A stretch of DNA of 20,362 nt from a virus, in IMG/VR virus record IMGVR_UViG_3300017710_000077, positions 1 through 20,362 of that record; one strand, given 5' to 3'. Both the position numbers and the translations under genes were made by a program. Below, one piece after another: positions 1 through 6,189 of the stretch (its first letter is position 1; each line of letters begins with the position of its first letter). The notes beneath the pieces are model-generated. The model worked only from the letters and a program-made list of their open reading frames with translations, made no database searches and was not told the origin of the DNA.

Positions 1-465
1 CAACAAGAAGGCGAATACTACCAACCAAACGATTCACAATGGCATGTTGATAAATTAGGTATGGTTTATAAATTTAATACTGACATTCCAGCAATGAAAG
101 TTCCAGAACGTTCATTATTTATTTTACAGGAAATTGGATGTAAAGTTACCCAAAATGAATTTATTACAATTAAAATTCATGATGGTTTATATGATGAGTC
201 AAATAAGTTTTACTTTATGTCTGGTCAAAAAGAAACTAGATTAAGAACACATTTACCGTTATTAATGCATCAAGCAGATCATATGGCTGCTCAAATCGAA
301 TTTGAATTATGGAATAACGCATCTAATAGTGTTCCTAAATCAAAACCAGCTAATGCTACTAAAGGTGATAAAACACTTAGAGCAGCTAAAAAAGTAAACA
401 CAGAAAATAACCCAAAATTAGCATCAGCAACATTAGATGTTATAGATTCGTTTTTTAAAGATTAA
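1..465 (+). CDS. Unrecognised phage protein, 5' end outside the window
   Basis: The reading frame is open from base 1, so this is the C-terminal part (154 codons) of a longer gene. The ATG at 61 is in frame, but about 20 sense codons precede it within the window, so it is probably internal. I do not recognise the family. Residues encoded by about 60-340 look like a compact, mixed-composition domain rich in aromatics. After that comes a low-complexity Lys/Ala/Asn/Thr linker, then a short C-terminal peptide, TLDVIDSFFKD. Its hydrophobic-acidic character is loosely like the clamp-binding tails of T4-type replication and late-transcription proteins. The next gene starts 2 bases downstream, and the late sigma factor gene is two genes on. 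The function is unknown. Confidence 0.85.
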   Translation, partial: QQEGEYYQPNDSQWHVDKLGMVYKFNTDIPAMKVPERSLFILQEIGCKVTQNEFITIKIHDGLYDESNKFYFMSGQKETRLRTHLPLLMHQADHMAAQIEFELWNNASNSVPKSKPANATKGDKTLRAAKKVNTENNPKLASATLDVIDSFFKD

Positions 466-467
466 AC

Positions 468-737
468 ATGATAACACTTAGTATTATATTAACATTAGTA
501 GTAACAATTTCTTTTTTTGTTGTTAAAAATTTAATTAAAAAAAATGAAAATCAAGAAGATATTTTAAAAAATTATGAAAATTTTATTACTAAACAGAGTG
601 AAGCAATAAATGCATGTAATCAAAGATTAAATGAAGTAGATAATAAGGGTATATTTAAAGCAGATGATGAAATAGGATGGATGTTTGAAGAAATTAAAAA
701 AATACAAGATGCTTTAAACGAATTTACTCTTAAATAA
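468..737 (+). CDS. Small membrane-anchored coiled-coil protein
   Basis: An 89-residue protein. Residues 2-21 form one hydrophobic helix with no charged residue, followed by a Lys-rich stop (NLIKKNE). This fits a single N-terminal membrane anchor with the rest facing the cytoplasm. Residues 25-60 look alpha-helical, and a DDEIGWMFEEIKKIQ segment lies near the C terminus. Short anchored proteins with a similar acidic DDE(I/V)G motif are, as far as I recall, common in environmental T4-like phages, but I know of no demonstrated role. It starts 2 bases after the preceding stop and ends 14 bases before the sigma factor gene, so it is probably co-transcribed with both. There is no Shine-Dalgarno sequence; the start context is AAAGATTAAAC before ATG. 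Confidence 0.85.
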   Translation: MITLSIILTLVVTISFFVVKNLIKKNENQEDILKNYENFITKQSEAINACNQRLNEVDNKGIFKADDEIGWMFEEIKKIQDALNEFTLK

Positions 738-751
738 ATGTAAAAACACAC

Positions 752-1510
752 ATGACAAACAGAATCCCACAAGAACCAGTAATCACTGGTTCTCTTGCGC
801 CAGAACCAAAAAGAAGAGGAAGAAAAAGAACTAAAAAAAGGTATTTTACAGAAGATACAGACGCAGCTATAAAAGAATACTTAGCATCTTCAAATCAAGA
901 TAAAAGAGATTATATATTTAAAACAAGAATACATTACCCTTTTTATAAATTAGCAGAAAATCTTATCCATACATTTAAATTCTACTATACAGAAGTAGAT
1001 AATTTAGAAGATTTAAAACATGAAGTAATTTGTTTTCTTTTAGAAAAATTAGATTATTTCAAACCAGAAAAAGGTACTAAAGCATTTAGTTATTTTTCTA
1101 TTGTAGGTAAAAATTATCTTATATTATATAATAATAACAATTATAAAAAGAAAAAACAAAAAGCAGATCCTTTGGCAGCAGACGAAGATGAAGGAGTTTT
1201 ACGTCAGTTAGGTAGAGATGAACGTAAACAAGAAATTAAAGATTTTATAGATTATTTTACTGAATATATTGATAAAAATATGTTTATAATGTTTAAAAAA
1301 GATAAAGATAGAAAAGTATGTGATGCTATAAATGTACTTTTTAAACGTAGAGAAAATTTAGAAATATTTAATAAAAAAGCACTTTATATTTATATTAGAG
1401 AAATGACAGATGTAGATACCCCAGTTATTACTAAAGTAACTAAAAAATTAAAAGTTTTATATAAAGAACTTTACTCTGAATTTATTGAAACGGGGTATGT
1501 AAAAGTCTAA
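752..1510 (+). CDS. 55: Late-transcription sigma factor, T4 gp55-like
   Basis: This is a 252-residue protein that I read as the phage sigma factor directing host RNA polymerase to late promoters. Residues 1-32 are a basic tail (PKRRGRKRTKKRY). Residues about 60-130 resemble sigma region 2: DNLEDLKHEVICFLLEKL, then FKPEKGTKAFSYFSIVGKNYLI. The KxxxAFSYF block is a hallmark of gp55-type and other region-2 sigma proteins. A charged linker follows, and residues about 185-245 are helical and could be a divergent DNA-binding region. T4 gp55 is shorter (185 residues). The C terminus (ETGYVKV) lacks an obvious hydrophobic-acidic sliding-clamp-binding tail like that of T4 gp55. The shared motif upstream of genes at 1537, 5316 and 18287 is its natural candidate target. 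A host-type or other ECF-like sigma is the alternative reading. Confidence 0.85.
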   Translation: MTNRIPQEPVITGSLAPEPKRRGRKRTKKRYFTEDTDAAIKEYLASSNQDKRDYIFKTRIHYPFYKLAENLIHTFKFYYTEVDNLEDLKHEVICFLLEKLDYFKPEKGTKAFSYFSIVGKNYLILYNNNNYKKKKQKADPLAADEDEGVLRQLGRDERKQEIKDFIDYFTEYIDKNMFIMFKKDKDRKVCDAINVLFKRRENLEIFNKKALYIYIREMTDVDTPVITKVTKKLKVLYKELYSEFIETGYVKV

Positions 1511-1517
1511 AAATTCC

Positions 1518-1531
1518 ATATTTATAATAAA
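1518..1531 (+). promoter_or_regulatory. Putative late promoter 1
   Basis: The 14 bases ATATTTATAATAAA match the motifs at 5288 and 18262 at every position except one T/C difference in the third copy. The core TATTTATAA ends 9 bases before the ATG at 1537. T4-type late promoters have only an AT-rich -10 element (TATAAATA) and no -35, and this motif is similar in kind but not identical. With T4 geometry, transcription would start about 3-4 bases before the ATG, giving an almost leaderless message. Assignment to the gp55-like sigma is inference. Confidence 0.65.
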
Positions 1532-1536
1532 ATAAT

Positions 1537-1905
1537 ATGGATTCATTAAATCAAATACTTTTTGACGATAAATCCTTTGGTGATTTACTCAAAGAAATTC
1601 ATGGCAATCAAAAGAAAAAAGCAAAACAACTTGCATCTTTAATAGCAGAATTACGTCCTTTAGTTCAATCTTTAGGTGATGCTACTGTAGTAGTTCCTTT
1701 AATTAAAGAATATATGGAAATTAGTGTTAAAAATGATGACCAACTTATCAAAATGGCTGCTATTGTACAACGTTTATCTACAGGTGCTGCTTCAACAGGA
1801 GATGGTGGATTATTAACTAATGAAGAAATGGATCAATTAATGGATGTAGCTGAAGAAATAGCTAAAACAGTTGAAAATCCAAAACAAATAGAAGAACCTA
1901 AATAA
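1537..1905 (+). CDS. Small helical protein heading the hub operon, unrecognised
   Basis: A 122-residue, mostly helical and acidic protein. The N terminus (residues 1-20) carries SFGDLLKEIHGNQKKKAKQL. A long amphipathic helix follows to about residue 85, then a Gly/Ser/Ala-rich hinge (TGAASTGDGG), then a C-terminal helix with NEEMDQLMDVAEEI and a polar tail. I do not recognise the family. It is the first gene downstream of putative late promoter 1, and it sits 1 base before the gp5-like hub gene. This suggests a late role such as a tail or baseplate assembly factor or a small structural subunit. That rests on context only. There is no Shine-Dalgarno sequence; the start lies directly after the AT-rich promoter motif. 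Confidence 0.85.
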   Translation: MDSLNQILFDDKSFGDLLKEIHGNQKKKAKQLASLIAELRPLVQSLGDATVVVPLIKEYMEISVKNDDQLIKMAAIVQRLSTGAASTGDGGLLTNEEMDQLMDVAEEIAKTVENPKQIEEPK

Positions 1906-1906
1906 A

Positions 1907-2761
1907 ATGGCAGTATATAAAAAAGACAGAATAAATATATCTGCATCACCAGAAAGTTCTAAATTACTAGCAGTAAGAGTATTAGATATAATATTAGATA
2001 TAGAACACCCATATGCAGAACAATTTGGTAAACATGATGCTATAGGGGCTATTACTTTTACTTATTTAGATGATAATTTACCTTTAGAAAGAGCTTGGTT
2101 AAGTGGTAATAGTGCTTTTCCTTTATTTGCAAATATTAAAAATTATCCTTTAAAAAATGAAATAGTATTAATATTATCTACTTATGATAAAAATACATAT
2201 AGAAATAATTCTACATCTAATTTTTATATTCCTAGTTTAAATATATGGAATCATCCACACCATAATGCTCTTCCCACAATCCAAAATACAAAAAATCCTA
2301 ATGTATTAGCTGATTATACAAATTCAGAAAATGGAGCAATATCCAGACAAGTAACAGATGGAAGTACAGATATAAATTTAGGAAAATATTTTAGAGAACA
2401 AGTAAGAATTAAACCTTTATTACCTTATGAAGGTGATATGATTGTAGAAGGTAGATTTGGAAATTCTATAAGATTAGGATCAACATCACAAGCTATAAGT
2501 ATGATGGGGGATCAAGTAATTCCAGAAGCAAATAAAAATAGATGGAGCGATTTAGGTCAAAATGGAGAACCTATTATAATTATAAAAAATGGACAAAGAA
2601 TAGAAGAAATAAACGATAAAGGTTGGGAACACACAGTAGAAAATATAGACTTAGATGATTCTAGTATTTATCTAACTTCTAACCAACAAATAACAGATTT
2701 TACTCCTGCTTCAGATAATGAAGATTCATATCTTGCAGGAGAATCTTTACTTCCAATATAA
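1907..2761 (+). CDS. Baseplate hub protein with OB-type domain, gp5-like
   Basis: A 284-residue protein. Residues about 20-110 read as an OB-type beta barrel like the N-terminal domain of T4 gp5, the hub protein that joins the tail tube to the spike. They contain RVLDIILDIEHP, a GAITF strand and FANIKNYPLKNEIVLIL, a pattern I associate with gp5-type proteins of environmental T4-like phages. Residues about 170-235 hold LPYEGDMIVEGRFGNSIRLG and NGEPIIIIKNGQ, which looks like a second beta-rich segment. No lysozyme catalytic segment is visible; a separate peptidase gene follows instead. The stop overlaps the next start by 1 base (TAATG). The start context is AATAAA before ATG, with no Shine-Dalgarno sequence. 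The call rests on remembered motif patterns. Confidence 0.7.
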   Translation: MAVYKKDRINISASPESSKLLAVRVLDIILDIEHPYAEQFGKHDAIGAITFTYLDDNLPLERAWLSGNSAFPLFANIKNYPLKNEIVLILSTYDKNTYRNNSTSNFYIPSLNIWNHPHHNALPTIQNTKNPNVLADYTNSENGAISRQVTDGSTDINLGKYFREQVRIKPLLPYEGDMIVEGRFGNSIRLGSTSQAISMMGDQVIPEANKNRWSDLGQNGEPIIIIKNGQRIEEINDKGWEHTVENIDLDDSSIYLTSNQQITDFTPASDNEDSYLAGESLLPI

Positions 2762-3618
2762 TGGTTAAAAAAAAAGAAAATATAATAATTAAACCAGAAA
2801 TAGAAGATATTTCTTTTAAATCAGGTAATATAAAAGAAGATGTAGTATTACATTCTCCAAAAACACCTACTATTATTGAACAAATGATAGAAAGTGAATT
2901 ACCTTGGGATGTACAAGAACAAACATCATATATAATAGAAAGAAAAACAGACACCCAATTCTTAAATTATGAAAATGATGTAATATTAAATACTTTAACA
3001 AAACCAACAAAATCAACCCCTGAATTATATACATTATCTTCAGGTAGTATATCAGAAATATATAGTCCATTAGAACAAAATATAGGAAACTATTATAAAT
3101 TAAAACAATTAATATCTTATGATTATAAAAATCCAACATTTAGTGAAATAAATAACTATCCAGGAGTAGATTTAAATTATAATGGAGAACAAATAGTTAA
3201 AAATTTAAAAAATTTAATGGAAAATTGTGTAGATAGAATAATTGAAGCATATCCTAATTTTATATTAATATCTGCTTATAGAAGTTTAACATTAAATAGA
3301 ATGATTGGAGGTTCTCATGATAATAGTAATCATATAAGTGGATGTGCTATTGATTTTAAAATATCAGAAGAACATACATCTTATATATTTAATTGGTGTA
3401 TTAAAAATTTACCAGAATTTTATGAATTAATGTGGGCTTATCCTGAAAGAGGAAATAAATCATGGATTCATATATCTTATAAAAAAGGACAAAATATAAA
3501 AAGAACAACATTAGCTTCAGAAAGAGAAGATATTCATAAATCTTATGGAGGGTATAGAAGAGGATATAAACAAGAATATCAAGAAGGAATAGTAGAAGCA
3601 ATTCAAAATTTAGTATAA
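2761..3618 (+). CDS. Tail-associated M15-type zinc peptidase (cell-wall hydrolase)
   Basis: A 285-residue protein whose second half is an M15-family (D-Ala-D-Ala carboxypeptidase/endolysin-like) domain. The visible zinc site fits the family: H191 and D198 in SNHISGCAIDF, and H237 in SWIHIS. The SAYRS motif upstream (R174) also matches the family. Members cleave peptidoglycan cross-linking peptides. Residues 1-120 are polar and form no recognisable domain; they may dock the enzyme to the hub. There is no signal peptide, and the gene sits between the OB hub gene and the spike gene. A tail-borne enzyme that opens the wall during DNA entry is therefore more likely than a lysis endolysin. T4 uses a lysozyme domain fused inside gp5 for this. 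A lysis role remains possible. Confidence 0.8.
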   Translation: MVKKKENIIIKPEIEDISFKSGNIKEDVVLHSPKTPTIIEQMIESELPWDVQEQTSYIIERKTDTQFLNYENDVILNTLTKPTKSTPELYTLSSGSISEIYSPLEQNIGNYYKLKQLISYDYKNPTFSEINNYPGVDLNYNGEQIVKNLKNLMENCVDRIIEAYPNFILISAYRSLTLNRMIGGSHDNSNHISGCAIDFKISEEHTSYIFNWCIKNLPEFYELMWAYPERGNKSWIHISYKKGQNIKRTTLASEREDIHKSYGGYRRGYKQEYQEGIVEAIQNLV

Positions 3619-3619
3619 T

Positions 3620-4126
3620 ATGAGTTACATACCAACAAAACCAGGATTATTTCAAGGAAAACAAGTACTTATAAATTCAGATAGATTAGTATTTAATGCT
3701 AAAAATGATTCAATATTATTATATTCTGATAAAGTTATAGGATTTAGTACTAATGGAAGTATTCATTTTGACACAACAAATATAGATAAAAATAAATTTA
3801 TAGTAAATGCACCTAATATTTATTTAGGTTTAAATAAACATGATCAATCATTACCATCTAATCCAGCAATTTTAGGAGATGAATTAGGAGAATTTTTAGG
3901 AGGAGATACAGGAGTATTAGAAATATTTCTTGATATGATAGATGTAATATGTGATCATTTACAATTCCAATGCCCTTCAGGAGGAAAAGGAAAATTAACT
4001 ACAGCAAACTGGAAAAATGAAGGTATGTTTGCAGCCATAAAAGGAAGAGTACAAGAATTAAAAGATGATGCTATGGCTAAACCTGGAATAAGTTCAATAA
4101 AAAGTGATATAACTAAAATAGGATAA
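3620..4126 (+). CDS. Baseplate central spike protein (gp5 C-terminal/gpV-like)
   Basis: A 168-residue protein. Residues about 12-75 are short alternating beta strands (VLINSDRLVFNAKNDSILLYS, then GSIHFDTTN and KFIVNAPNIYLGL). This resembles the beta-helical prism of trimeric phage spikes. The stretch that follows, LPSNPAILGDELGEFL, matches the PAxLGdxL segment commonly found after the beta region in gp5/gpV/VgrG-like spikes, with a helical tail behind it. In the virion it would form the membrane-piercing needle under the hub. It begins 1 base after the peptidase gene, and with the OB protein and the peptidase it would reconstitute the parts that T4 gp5 carries in one chain. I saw no separate PAAR tip gene in the window. 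Confidence 0.65.
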   Translation: MSYIPTKPGLFQGKQVLINSDRLVFNAKNDSILLYSDKVIGFSTNGSIHFDTTNIDKNKFIVNAPNIYLGLNKHDQSLPSNPAILGDELGEFLGGDTGVLEIFLDMIDVICDHLQFQCPSGGKGKLTTANWKNEGMFAAIKGRVQELKDDAMAKPGISSIKSDITKIG

Positions 4127-4127
4127 A

Positions 4128-5279
4128 ATGTCAACACAACAAGTAAGTCTTTTAATGAACCGTGAAATAAGCGGTGTAATGATGAAAGCTAAATCAAAAA
4201 TAAAAGATGAAGGTAAAAAAATGATAAAAGAAAAAGTTTTATCAAAATTACCTTCAAAAGATGAAATTAAAGAAAAATTAATATCAGCTGCTTGTAGTAT
4301 ATCTGCTCAAGAAAAAATGAAAAAGGTATACAATAAATTACATGGTATTTTAGAAAAATTAGAAGCAATATTATTAAAAGCTAAAGGTAAATTAGATGCT
4401 ATTAATGCAAAAATTAAAAAAATAACAGATGGAATATTACCAAAAATAGCAATAATATTTGGTATATTAGCAGTTATATTAATAGTAGTTGAAATATTAA
4501 TGATAGTAGCTAAATTAGGAATAAATTTTTTAGTAGGTATGTTAGCTCATGGTGGTATACAACAAAAATTAGCTATGATAATTATTAAGGGTATAGGAAT
4601 AATTGGTGAATTTGGAGGAATGATAAAATCGGGATCAAAAGCAGCCAAAAAGTATATGAAAATGGCTTTAAAAATAGTAGCATCTATATTAGCAGCTGTT
4701 CTTTTAATTCAACCTATTTTAGATCTTGTACAAAAAATGATGGCATTTATAGAATATTTATATTTAATGTATCTCCAAATGTGTAATACATCAAATTCCT
4801 CTGTTAGAGATTCTGATGGAAATATAAATGAATCTTTATTAGAATCAGAAATATTAAAAAATGACCCAACAGGATTATACCCTGATCCTAATGTATTAAA
4901 TGGAAATAAAGGATTAGGAAGTGATGTAGGTTTAGGAACAGTAGGAACTGGTCCTGGTAATAATGGAAATACAGGTACAGGTACAGGAGCAGGTATGGGT
5001 ATAGGAAATGGAATAAATGGAAATTTAGGTTCAGGTAATGGTATAGGAGCTGGAGGAAATCAAGGACTTCCAGGATATGGAGGAACAGGAACAGGTGCAG
5101 GAGGAGGAGTTGTAAATAACTCAGAACTTGGAGGTATTTCAGAAAGATTAACTACAATTTATGAAGATCTTATATTAGAACTTGAAGGACAAGGAAAAAA
5201 AGAAATAGTAGAACATTTACAAAATTTAGATTTTGGATTTAAAACAAGATTTGAAAGAAAAATTGTACCAATAAATTAA
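4128..5279 (+). CDS. Hydrophobic, glycine-rich tail protein; possible tape measure
   Basis: A 383-residue protein with four visible parts. Residues 1-100 are a Lys/Glu-rich, coiled-coil-like helical region. Residues about 103-142 and 173-202 are strongly hydrophobic helices able to span a membrane. Residues about 261-330 are a Gly/Asn/Thr low-complexity stretch in which GTGTGAG occurs twice. A short helical C-terminal domain ends the protein. Helical regions with hydrophobic segments are typical of tape measure proteins, which set tail length and may enter the host membrane. It follows the spike gene. T4 gp29 is longer (590 residues), and a 70-residue glycine linker is unusual for a ruler. 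A baseplate-hub pore protein is the main alternative. I do not recognise the family. Confidence 0.45.
   Translation: MSTQQVSLLMNREISGVMMKAKSKIKDEGKKMIKEKVLSKLPSKDEIKEKLISAACSISAQEKMKKVYNKLHGILEKLEAILLKAKGKLDAINAKIKKITDGILPKIAIIFGILAVILIVVEILMIVAKLGINFLVGMLAHGGIQQKLAMIIIKGIGIIGEFGGMIKSGSKAAKKYMKMALKIVASILAAVLLIQPILDLVQKMMAFIEYLYLMYLQMCNTSNSSVRDSDGNINESLLESEILKNDPTGLYPDPNVLNGNKGLGSDVGLGTVGTGPGNNGNTGTGTGAGMGIGNGINGNLGSGNGIGAGGNQGLPGYGGTGTGAGGGVVNNSELGGISERLTTIYEDLILELEGQGKKEIVEHLQNLDFGFKTRFERKIVPIN
4971..5109 (+). repeat. Glycine-rich low-complexity coding tract
   Basis: The DNA is built from degenerate GGWACAGG / GGAGCAGG / GGAAATGG units. The block ACAGGTACAGGAGCAGG near 4977 recurs in altered form near 5086, and both encode GTGTGAG. 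It lies inside the 4128-5279 gene and is in frame throughout. It probably evolves by slippage and encodes a flexible linker. Confidence 0.6.
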
Positions 5280-5287
5280 AAAATTTT

Positions 5288-5301
5288 ATATTTATAATAA
5301 A
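5288..5301 (+). promoter_or_regulatory. Putative late promoter 2
   Basis: ATATTTATAATAAA is identical over 14 bases to the motif at 1518. It sits in the 36-base gap between the glycine-rich protein gene and the gene at 5316. The core TATTTATAA ends 18 bases before the ATG, which with T4-type spacing would leave an untranslated leader of about 12 bases. There is no -35-like element, as expected for a gp55-type promoter. The gap gives the second morphogenesis operon (gp25, gp6 and onward) its own start. Confidence 0.65.
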
Positions 5302-5315
5302 TAATAGATAACAAC

Positions 5316-5780
5316 ATGAAAGCAAAAACCTTTGAAAATCTAATTAGAAAAGTAGTTAGAGAAGAAATTGATTATGCGTTACGTAGAGAAATTAAAACAC
5401 TTAAAGAAGATTTACGTGATGAATTAAAACCAACAATTACAGAACATAAAGAAAGAATAGTAAAAGTACCTAATTCAATACCTAAAACAGCAAAAAATGA
5501 ATTAAGAGAAAAAATTATGGGGTCAAACGTATTACCTAAAAGACCACCAATAAAACAAAATTTTACAAATAATTCTACTTTAAATGATTTATTAAATGAA
5601 ACAGCAATGGGAGATACAAACACAGAATCAGGAAATGCTCCTGTAAGTATGGCTCAACCTTTTGCAACATCTGCCCCTTTACCTATGGATACAACAGGAA
5701 TGCCTACAGCAGTAGCAGATGCAGTTACAAGAGACTATAGTAGTTTAATGAAAGCAATAGATAAGAAAAAAGCAAAATAA
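5316..5780 (+). CDS. Unrecognised coiled-coil protein heading the wedge operon
   Basis: A 154-residue protein. Residues 1-50 are a highly charged helix (FENLIRKVVREEIDYALRREI) likely to form a coiled coil. Residues 50-95 are basic and Pro/Asn-rich and include NSTLNDLLNETA. The rest is a Pro/Ala/Met/Thr-rich, probably disordered segment ending in a helix, SSLMKAIDKKKAK. I do not recognise a function. The extended middle with short helices at both ends would suit a small scaffold, a linker, or a factor that threads between other virion proteins. It is the first gene behind putative late promoter 2 and lies 3 bases before the gp25-like gene. The start is preceded by ATAGATAACAAC, with no Shine-Dalgarno sequence. 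Confidence 0.8.
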   Translation: MKAKTFENLIRKVVREEIDYALRREIKTLKEDLRDELKPTITEHKERIVKVPNSIPKTAKNELREKIMGSNVLPKRPPIKQNFTNNSTLNDLLNETAMGDTNTESGNAPVSMAQPFATSAPLPMDTTGMPTAVADAVTRDYSSLMKAIDKKKAK

Positions 5781-5783
5781 AAT

Positions 5784-6188
5784 ATGCCTATAATTCAAGG
5801 AGTAAAAAGAAAAAACCCATTAGATATTAATAGAAATGTTACTATTGGGGTAGCTTTTCCCTTAGATGAAACAAATATGTTTACAGGAACTCCTACTACT
5901 AAGGAACAAGTTAAAAGTAATCTTTTAAATCTTTTATTAACAAAAAAAGGAGAAAGAATAAATCATCCAGGGTTTGGTATAGGATTACAAAATTTTTTAT
6001 TTGAAAATAATATAGATAGTGAAGCAGTAAATGAAGAAATACATAATCAAATTCAATTTTATATTCCTGAAATAACATTATCAGATACACAGATAAATTT
6101 TAATCCAGATGAACATACTATAACAATAAAAATAATATATGAATTTAACTTAGATAGTACTCAAGATGCTATCTTAATAACTGTTTAA
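5784..6188 (+). CDS. 25: Baseplate wedge protein, gp25/GPW-like
   Basis: A 134-residue protein of the gp25/gpW baseplate family, the same size as T4 gp25 (132). The family signature runs through residues about 37-75: TKEQVKSNLLNLLLTKKGER, then NHPGFGIGLQNFLFE. A short beta-rich C-terminal part follows, ending in IKIIYEFNL. In contractile tails this protein joins the gp6 wedge to the sheath and helps trigger contraction. The gp6-like gene follows after 1 base, the conserved gp25-gp6 pairing also seen in other contractile systems. The family was once called lysozyme-like, but no catalytic site is implied. This is one of the most secure calls in the window. Confidence 0.92.
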   Translation: MPIIQGVKRKNPLDINRNVTIGVAFPLDETNMFTGTPTTKEQVKSNLLNLLLTKKGERINHPGFGIGLQNFLFENNIDSEAVNEEIHNQIQFYIPEITLSDTQINFNPDEHTITIKIIYEFNLDSTQDAILITV

Positions 6189-6189
6189 T

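Noticed and set aside
61-63. ATG at 61 as the true start of the first gene
   Set aside because: The same frame is open to base 1 with ordinary sense codons, so the gene most likely begins outside the window.
1381-1400. TATATTTATATT within the sigma gene as another late promoter
   Set aside because: It lacks the final AA and the YAAA extension of the three intergenic copies and lies inside coding DNA, where such AT strings are common.
2700-3139. Two minus-strand open frames (2700-2954 and 2873-3139)
   Set aside because: They lie wholly within the hub and peptidase genes. Their products are rich in Ile, Leu, Phe and Tyr, as expected from reverse translation of A-rich coding DNA, and the sense frames have recognisable motifs.
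3401-3601. Minus-strand hydrophobic open frame resembling a small membrane protein
   Set aside because: It is antisense to the M15 zinc-site region, where H237 is encoded. Its hydrophobicity is an artefact of AT-rich complement.
4971-5109. CRISPR-like or iteron array
   Set aside because: The repeats are degenerate, triplet-phased and in frame, encoding glycine-rich protein. There is no constant repeat with unique spacers.
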